Source: Candidatus Sulfotelmatobacter sp.
GTDB lineage: Bacteria > Acidobacteriota > Terriglobia > Terriglobales > Acidobacteriaceae
Reading direction: 5' to 3'
Assembly: GCA_030041215.1 (NCBI GenBank)
Contig: JASHOH010000052.1
Span: 1-59,687 of the forward strand
Length of the DNA stretch: 59,687 nt
This document shows, in pieces, positions 54,414 through 59,687 of the stretch. A model generated the notes under the pieces. It worked only from the letters and a program-made list of their open reading frames with translations, did not search any database and was not told the origin of the DNA. Position numbers and translations under genes: made by a program. Position 1 is the first letter of the stretch, and each line of letters opens with the position of its first letter.

Positions 54414-55976
54414 ATGGCCTCCACATTCAATCTTCGTTCCCGCCGCAGCGCGGCACAACTGACCGCGCTGGCGGGAGTGGAGCGCGAAATCCGCGCCCAG
54501 GATTCGCACAGCCGGCGCAAATATCTGCGCGAATTCAATCAGGCATTCACGCGCTACGAATCAGTCCTCGATCCACAGCAATTGCAAGAACTGCTGCATG
54601 CGGCCGACATCGTTCTCATAGGCGATTACCACGCACTGCCCGGCGCCCAGCGTTATGCCGCCTCTTTACTGGAGCAGCGCGCGCTGGCAGGAGACCGCCG
54701 TGTCGTGCTGGGCGTGGAAACCATCTTCGCCCGCGATCAACACATCGTCGACGAGTGGTGGCGGCGCGAAATCGACGAAAGCGAGCTGCGGCAGCGCATT
54801 CGCTTCGATCTCGATTGGGGATACGACTGGGGCCCATTCTACGAATTGCTGGTGACAGCGCGCGAGCACGGTGAGGCGATCTACGGGCTCGACTGCATGC
54901 CGCGCGAAAATCTTCGCAAGATCAGCGCCCGTGATCGTCATGCAGCCGCCAAGATTCGCGAAATCCGTGAGCGCCATCCCGGCGCGGCAATTTTCGTCCT
55001 TTTCGGCGAGTCTCATCTGGCGCCCGGCCATCTTCCGCGCGCTCTCCGCGACGAAATTCCTGAGGCAAAGATTCTCACCGTCCTTCAGAACGTCGACGCG
55101 CTCTACTGGCACGCCGCCGGCGAGCGCTCCGACAAAGTCGAAGCTGTACGCGTCAACGACGATGTGGTGTGTGTCTTCAATGCCACCCCGCTCGAGAAAT
55201 ACGAAAGCTATCGCCTCTTCCTTGATCAATGGAGCCGCTGCGACAACGCTCCCGATTTCGCGCCCACGATTTATAACCTGATCGACAGCCTGGCCAGCTT
55301 CTTGCAAATCAACCGCTATTCACCGTACAACGGCACTCAGCCGAAGTTTCTGATCGATATGCTGCCCGAAGTCCACGGCTGCTCGTCCGACGCCATGCTT
55401 AGCCGTCTGCTCACGCGCAAAGGAATTGGCGAAGAGCAACTGAAATCCATGCTTGCCAGCGTGGAAGAGCGCGGCAGCGCCTATCTATCGCTGGTGAATG
55501 CGTTTCACATCCGCGAATTCAAGATGATGCACGCCGCCGAAGACGCGGCCCGCTTTCTGCATCACGCCTGCCGCGGATTGCCGCAGCGATTGAATGATCA
55601 CGGCGCAAAGGGAAACACCAGCAATGCCACGGATGAGTTTTATCGCCGCGTCATCGAACATGCCGTAGCGTATGTCGGCTCACGTGTGCTTCATCCGGCG
55701 CGTCCCGAGGCGGAAGAGCAAGACCTGCCGCAATTATCCCGTGCCGCTCTCGAAAAAACTGCGCAGGCAGCGAGCGGGGATTCGGCCAAACTCGAAGCCT
55801 TTGCGCAGGATTGGGGATATCGCCTCGGCAGTCAGATTTACAAGGTATATCTCGCCGGTAAAGTGAAGCCCAATGGCCTACGGCGATTATTCCTGGCGCA
55901 CGTCGATGAGCCCGGGGCTGCCCGCAAAGTCTGCACCGCAGTCATTGCCCGAATTCGCTCAGCGGCCCGAAAATAA
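54414..55976 (+). CDS. ChaN-like haem-binding domain protein
   Basis: A 520-aa protein. The first 270 residues carry the ChaN/Cofac_haem_bdg pattern: VLIGDYHALPGAQRY, VVLGVETIFARDQHIVDEWW, WGPFYELLVTAREHGEAIYGLDC, and IFVLFGESHLAPGHLP. The second half (about 285-520) is helical and unknown. No signal peptide is obvious at the ATG 54414, unlike the lipoprotein ChaN. Haem or iron binding is a family inference; the neighbours ubiX and the cytochrome genes fit. Confidence 0.75.
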   Translation: MASTFNLRSRRSAAQLTALAGVEREIRAQDSHSRRKYLREFNQAFTRYESVLDPQQLQELLHAADIVLIGDYHALPGAQRYAASLLEQRALAGDRRVVLGVETIFARDQHIVDEWWRREIDESELRQRIRFDLDWGYDWGPFYELLVTAREHGEAIYGLDCMPRENLRKISARDRHAAAKIREIRERHPGAAIFVLFGESHLAPGHLPRALRDEIPEAKILTVLQNVDALYWHAAGERSDKVEAVRVNDDVVCVFNATPLEKYESYRLFLDQWSRCDNAPDFAPTIYNLIDSLASFLQINRYSPYNGTQPKFLIDMLPEVHGCSSDAMLSRLLTRKGIGEEQLKSMLASVEERGSAYLSLVNAFHIREFKMMHAAEDAARFLHHACRGLPQRLNDHGAKGNTSNATDEFYRRVIEHAVAYVGSRVLHPARPEAEEQDLPQLSRAALEKTAQAASGDSAKLEAFAQDWGYRLGSQIYKVYLAGKVKPNGLRRLFLAHVDEPGAARKVCTAVIARIRSAARK

Positions 55977-56110
55977 CGCTGTCTCGGAAGCGCCGGCGCT
56001 TGCCCTGGGCCGAGGTCGAAGGATCCCTGCCGGCCATCCGAGCGGCAGCCTGCCCTCGGCGAAGTCGAAGGCCTCGCCCCTCGCCGCCAGTGCGACCTAC
56101 CCAAAATGCT
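55977..56110. repeat. GCGAAGTCGAAGG-type direct repeat
   Basis: TGCCCTGGGCCGAGGTCGAA at about 56000 and TGCCCTCGGCGAAGTCGAAG at about 56050 are imperfect direct copies of a dispersed intergenic word. No gene is visible here. Confidence 0.45.
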
Positions 56111-56126
56111 AATCTAAACCTGGCCA

Positions 56127-56153
56127 AGCTGAAAGCTGAGGCTGATAGCTGAC
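56127..56153. repeat. GCTGATAGCTGAC-type word repeat before larB
   Basis: AGCTGAAAGCTGAGGCTGAT followed by AGCTGAC ends 4 bp before the larB start. It fills the place of a ribosome binding site. Confidence 0.5.
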
Positions 56154-56157
56154 TTCC

Positions 56158-56907
56158 TTGAACGCCGACTCCATCCGCAAACTGTTCGACCAGGTTCGCC
56201 GGGGAACAATCACTCCGGACGAAGCAGTAAATCGCCTGCGCCATCTTCCTTTCGAAGATCTCGGTTTCGCGATGGTCGATCATCATCGCGCCCTGCGCGC
56301 CGGCATGCCGGAAGTGATTTTCGGCGAGGGAAAGACGCCGGCGCACATGGCCGGAATTTTCGTGCGCCTGGCAAAGCACGGTGGAAACATTCTCGCAACT
56401 CATGCCGATGAGAGGCAATTTGCTGCCGTAAAGAAGAAGATCCGCACAGCGGAGTATCGCGAATTGGCGCGCGCCATCGTGCTCCAGCGCGATTCGAAGA
56501 CCTATGGCAAAGGAAAGATTGCCGTTGTTTCCGCCGGAACCAGCGACATTCCCGTGGCGGAAGAAGCTGTGGTCACGGCAGAAGTCATGGGCAACGAGGT
56601 CGAACATTTCTATGACGTCGGCGTTGCTGGCATTCACCGGCTGCTTGCCAATCGCGAAGCGTTGACCAGAGCTCGGGTCATCATCGTGTGCGCCGGTATG
56701 GAGGGCGCCTTGCCCAGCGTCGTAGGGGGGGTGGTCGGTGTTCCAGTAATTGCCGTGCCTACGAGCGTCGGTTACGGCGCTTCGTTCAAAGGATTGACCG
56801 CCCTGCTGGGCATGTTGAATTCCTGTGCCTCAAACGTCAGCGTGGTAAATATTGACAACGGATTCGGCGCGGGATACGTGGCGTCACTGATTAACCGGTT
56901 GCCGTGA
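56158..56907 (+). CDS. larB: Nickel pincer cofactor biosynthesis protein LarB
   Basis: A 249-aa protein with [19 protein letters not shown] at the N-terminus and a C-terminal AIR carboxylase-like domain ([53 protein letters not shown]). LarB carboxylates and hydrolyses nicotinic acid adenine dinucleotide to start the lactate racemase cofactor. LarC/LarE partners are absent here. TTG start chosen because no ATG or GTG fits the family N-terminus; no good ribosome site. Confidence 0.9.
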   Translation: MNADSIRKLFDQVRRGTITPDEAVNRLRHLPFEDLGFAMVDHHRALRAGMPEVIFGEGKTPAHMAGIFVRLAKHGGNILATHADERQFAAVKKKIRTAEYRELARAIVLQRDSKTYGKGKIAVVSAGTSDIPVAEEAVVTAEVMGNEVEHFYDVGVAGIHRLLANREALTRARVIIVCAGMEGALPSVVGGVVGVPVIAVPTSVGYGASFKGLTALLGMLNSCASNVSVVNIDNGFGAGYVASLINRLP

Positions 56908-56918
56908 TTCTCTTAACT

Positions 56919-56940
56919 CCTAGCTTCCAGCTTCTAGCTG
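56919..56940. repeat. CTAGCTTCCAGCTTCTAGC word repeat
   Basis: CTAGCTTCCAGCTTCTAGC is the mirror-like relative of the AGCTGATAGCTGA words, just after larB. Confidence 0.4.
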
Positions 56941-57012
56941 TGGGTCAACTACTTCTTTCGGCCTACCGAACTTCCCCCTTGGATCGTCAACGGACGAAGG
57001 CTTCCGAGACGA

Positions 57013-58827
57013 TTATTCCCTGTACTGCGTCAAGGGAACATTTGTCCTTTTGATCATGCCGTACACTGCCAACAAAACCATAGAGAGCCCCATATCTAGG
57101 GCGAGAGGTCTCTGTGGCGGCACCTTGACTGTCGGATCGACAAGCCGACTGGCATTCCGGGCGTAGTCCATTCTGACTTCACCTGCGGTCTGGCCGAGCG
57201 GCAACTGCGCCGCCAACAGATCTGGCATAGCATAAACCTGGTCATAGCGGACCGCCTGGCCCGAGCCAAAAGAGACGAAATCCGTAAAGCCCAACGCCTT
57301 GGCCATCTTTCGCGCAGCACCGGGATCACTGATCTGGAACCACCAGCCGCCATAATCCCGCCGGGTGAGCGCCCACCGCTTGCGATAAAGGGCGGTTTCA
57401 CCATCCCGTTGCGCCAGTAAGTACCATAGGCGAAAGCCTCCGTATTCCTTAGGGTGTGACCAATAGACAGGGTGTCCGGCAAGATTCGACTGCGTGATTA
57501 CATCCGCGCGAGCAGCGTAGTTGTAAGGGGGATTCCACAGACTCGGTCCGAAGCGCTCATAGAGCTTGCGAGAGAGTCGAGTGGCACTGAATGTCGCCCA
57601 TCCCTCCTCTTCGCTGGCCCCCCGTATCACCCAGGGTAGATAGGGCACTATCCCGTACAAGTGACTGTACTCGTGCAGAATCGCATTCACTGGGTCGGGA
57701 AAGTGGATGGATGTATTGGGATCGTTCAGAAACGAGCTGTCGAGGCACAGGTCGGTATACCGTTGGGATGGAAAATTGCCGTGAATCTCGTGGGGAAACT
57801 CTCCCCGGAACCCTCCTGGCTCAAAACCGCGGATGACCAACTCAGCCACTTGTGGCGAGATGCCATAGGCCTCTTGGCTAACTAAGTTCGCAGCGGCCAG
57901 GACATGTGCCAACCGCAGCGCCACTTCACGTACCCGAACGTCGTCATAACGAACAGTGACCCCCTCGACTTCTTCGGCATGAGATGGAGGCGGTTCTTGC
58001 GCCAGGAGGTCGGCCTTTAAAGGTGGCAGAAATTTTGGCAGCACCAGACTGAGGAGCAGACCCACGACGACTACACTCGCCAAGGCTGCCCACCGCGGCC
58101 ACGCACGCTCACTGCGGATGACAAATGCACCGAGCGGCAAGGCAAACATCGGCAGCAAGAATGGGAACAGGGAGTTCGAAGGCGCCATGACGACGAGCAG
58201 ACTGCTGACCGCACCAACGATGCCAGCCGCCAGCACGGCACTACGCGGGGACTGACGGTATCGACGACGGAGAGCCAGGACCGTCCAGGTCAGTGTCAGC
58301 CCCACGCTCATGCTGAGCAGTAGAAGGCCGTTGTTCCCCATGCGGAGGTACGCATCCTGCAGGGGACCAAAGCTCAAGGCAAGGATCGTCGTAATCACGA
58401 CACGTAGCCAGCGACTCCTGAGCGGCAGCTGATCCAGGAAAATGTTGCAGGCCACATAAGCGCCTAGGAATTGCAGCCAGCGCAACAACGTGTCCAGCGT
58501 GAGATTGGAGAAGATCTGCCACCGCGCTAGGTAAGCAAATAGTGACAATCCGGCCAGCAGCGGAAACAACAACAGGAACAAGCCATCCCAAACAGCGGGC
58601 CCCCATGATCGAGCAGTCCTTGCCTCAAAAAGGCGCCCCGGCCACAGACAAAAGACGACTATCACTGGCACGACCAGATCAAGTATCGCCGGTTGGCTCT
58701 GAAAACCACCCCCAAAGAAACTCCGCGGAACAAAAACATACGCCGTTTCTGCTTTTAGGAGAAAGTACGACAGGGCACGACAGGCGAGCACCAGGAAAAC
58801 AAGAAGCCAAAACCGCGCTCTTTTCAT
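57013..58827 (-). CDS. Membrane metallopeptidase of unknown family
   Basis: A 604-aa protein with seven or eight helices in 1-265, then an extracytoplasmic domain with the zinc motif HEYSH at 385-389 and an acidic EEEGW at 406-410, about 17 residues later, as in gluzincins. A last helix lies near 582-596. Family not recognised. Flanked by a repeat-like block at 59020-59082. Its role is unknown; a membrane-bound protease is the best guess. Confidence 0.7.
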   Translation of the reverse strand: MKRARFWLLVFLVLACRALSYFLLKAETAYVFVPRSFFGGGFQSQPAILDLVVPVIVVFCLWPGRLFEARTARSWGPAVWDGLFLLLFPLLAGLSLFAYLARWQIFSNLTLDTLLRWLQFLGAYVACNIFLDQLPLRSRWLRVVITTILALSFGPLQDAYLRMGNNGLLLLSMSVGLTLTWTVLALRRRYRQSPRSAVLAAGIVGAVSSLLVVMAPSNSLFPFLLPMFALPLGAFVIRSERAWPRWAALASVVVVGLLLSLVLPKFLPPLKADLLAQEPPPSHAEEVEGVTVRYDDVRVREVALRLAHVLAAANLVSQEAYGISPQVAELVIRGFEPGGFRGEFPHEIHGNFPSQRYTDLCLDSSFLNDPNTSIHFPDPVNAILHEYSHLYGIVPYLPWVIRGASEEEGWATFSATRLSRKLYERFGPSLWNPPYNYAARADVITQSNLAGHPVYWSHPKEYGGFRLWYLLAQRDGETALYRKRWALTRRDYGGWWFQISDPGAARKMAKALGFTDFVSFGSGQAVRYDQVYAMPDLLAAQLPLGQTAGEVRMDYARNASRLVDPTVKVPPQRPLALDMGLSMVLLAVYGMIKRTNVPLTQYRE

Positions 58828-59019
58828 ACAGCCCTCCTGCGATAGAGCGCACGCAATCTCTCACCCTAGTGAAGATACGGGCCGGGCCGCTACGGAGTTC
58901 AAGAATGTTTGGCTCAAATCAGGGGCACGTTTAAGGGCATACAATCTCTGGATTGTCGGCAATTCGGAGGTTGGAAGTCTGGCTCGGGCGGGGAGGTGAC
59001 ACGGTAGAACATGAATGCT

Positions 59020-59082
59020 CCGGCCACTTCGTTGGCCGGTTTTCAGGTGATAACCATTGGCCGCTTTTCAAGTGATTGCTGA
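59020..59082. repeat. Hairpin plus tandem 25-bp repeats, IS21-like end remnant
   Basis: A hairpin CCGGCCA (59020-59026)/TGGCCGG (59033-59039) is followed by two copies of a 25-bp unit, TGGCCGGTTTTCAGGTGATA (from 59033) and TGGCCGCTTTTCAAGTGATT (from 59058). Multiple TGGCC..TTTTCA..GTGAT repeats recall the ends of IS21-family elements; no transposase gene is present. Confidence 0.5.
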
Positions 59083-59105
59083 GGAAACTGTGCAGCGGAG
59101 TTCTG

Positions 59106-59687
59106 CTATCGTGCCAACTCCTGCCCCAGTACTGTAGGATTGCTGGCGAACGAAAGGCCCACCTCGAGATCGACCACACGGTCGCGGACGAGTTGTGCGA
59201 TTTCGCCATCGAAGTGCTGCATGCCTTCGGAGACACCGGCTTTGATGGCATCGAGCAACGTTTTGCCGTCGCGCTCGCCTCTTTCGATGCACTCGCGGGT
59301 ACGCGGATTGGCTTTCGCAATTTCGACCACGGCCACGCGCCCGCTGCGGTCCGCCTTGGGCAACAGCCGTTGAGAAATGATGTAGCGGAAAGTTCGCCCA
59401 AAGCGCTCGCGAACAATCTTCTGCTCTTCCGGCAGAAACGTGCCGACCACACGCTCGACTGTCTTAGAAGCGTCCATGGTGTTGAGGCTGGAAAGAACCA
59501 GGTGTCCGGTTTCGGCAGCTTCCAGAATGATCTCGACCGTTTCGCGGTCACGCATTTCGCCAATGAGAATCACTTTGGGCGCCTGGCGCAGGGCGCAACG
59601 CAATGCGTGTGAGAAGCTGGGCGTGTCGCTGTGCAACTCGCGTTGATGGACGGTTGAGCTCTTGTGGTTGTGCAGGAACTCGATGGG
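59106..59687 (-). CDS. pilT: PilT/PilU-type twitching ATPase, 5'-truncated
   Basis: The frame is open to the window edge; residues read PIEFLHNHKSSTVHQREL and then SFSHALRCALRQAPKVILIGEMRDRETVEIILEAAETGHLVLSSLNT, the PilT core with the Walker B region, His box and the GEMRD motif. It drives pilus retraction as a hexamer. PilT or its paralogue PilU cannot be separated on this part. The downstream end is 24 bp from the repeat block. Confidence 0.93.
   Translation of the reverse strand, partial: PIEFLHNHKSSTVHQRELHSDTPSFSHALRCALRQAPKVILIGEMRDRETVEIILEAAETGHLVLSSLNTMDASKTVERVVGTFLPEEQKIVRERFGRTFRYIISQRLLPKADRSGRVAVVEIAKANPRTRECIERGERDGKTLLDAIKAGVSEGMQHFDGEIAQLVRDRVVDLEVGLSFASNPTVLGQELAR

Noticed and set aside
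1-59687. tRNA, rRNA and CRISPR arrays
   Set aside because: No cloverleaf-like segment, rRNA-like stretch or regularly spaced repeat array was seen by eye in the spacers.

Overview
The window looks like a chromosomal contig from an Acidobacteriota member, most likely a Terriglobia or Koribacter-like soil lineage. This is inferred from gene content, not from a database search: tandem DUF507 genes, DUF2203, the yceD-rpmF-plsX-fabD cluster, several CRTAC1/ASPIC-UnbV propeller proteins beside TPR and multihaem cytochrome proteins, a System II (ResB/CcsB) cytochrome c machine, and many short intergenic repeat words and hairpins. The sequence is moderately GC rich, genes lie on both strands, and both ends cut genes: a CDF cation transporter on the left and a PilT-type ATPase on the right. 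No rRNA, tRNA, CRISPR array, prophage or complete insertion sequence was seen.

Layout. 0-9 kb: small envelope and housekeeping genes (CDF transporter, ABM-like protein, glycoside-hydrolase-like protein, YceI, DUF2203, YXWGXW protein, Big2 lipoprotein, 6-phosphofructokinase, MsrA, membrane-anchored trypsin-like protease). 8.8-12 kb: a marR-clc pair with a palindromic operator, two overlapping DUF507 genes and a decayed TauE/SafE gene. 12.2-15.2 kb: yceD-rpmF-plsX-fabD (ribosome and fatty acid synthesis). 15.9-19.9 kb: a four-gene tetR-hlyD-ABC-ABC efflux operon with a 20-bp operator. 20-27.5 kb: nicotinate phosphoribosyltransferase, a CRTAC1 propeller, a sugar porter, rhodanese, pseudouridine synthase and amidase. 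27.6-35.9 kb: a pentahaem cytochrome-TPR membrane protein, a CRTAC1 protein and a 1215-aa TPR-CRTAC1 protein in a row. 36-44 kb: APC permease, a chitosan-type exo-glucosaminidase behind a LacI-like operator, a PpiD-like foldase and 4-alpha-glucanotransferase. 44.4-53.4 kb: hemA, a TPR membrane protein, a sigma-54 response regulator, DUF4386, a histidine kinase, ccsB and resB, with a perfect CRP-type site upstream of resB. 53.6-59.7 kb: ubiX, a ChaN-like haem-binding protein, larB, a large membrane metallopeptidase and partial pilT.

The most interesting signal is that mobile-looking palindromic elements lie in frame inside the cytochrome/CRTAC1 genes. One 70-bp palindrome supplies the hydrophobic core of a signal peptide (30459-30528). 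Two others form insertions in the 1215-aa protein (34634-34664 and about 35335-35385). A fourth makes the C-terminal tail of the cytochrome (30368-30389). This resembles in principle the protein-coding palindromic elements described in Rickettsia. The same region suggests a surface system pairing a pentahaem cytochrome with Ca-binding seven-bladed propellers. The 44-54 kb haem and cytochrome c maturation genes could supply it, but that link is inference.
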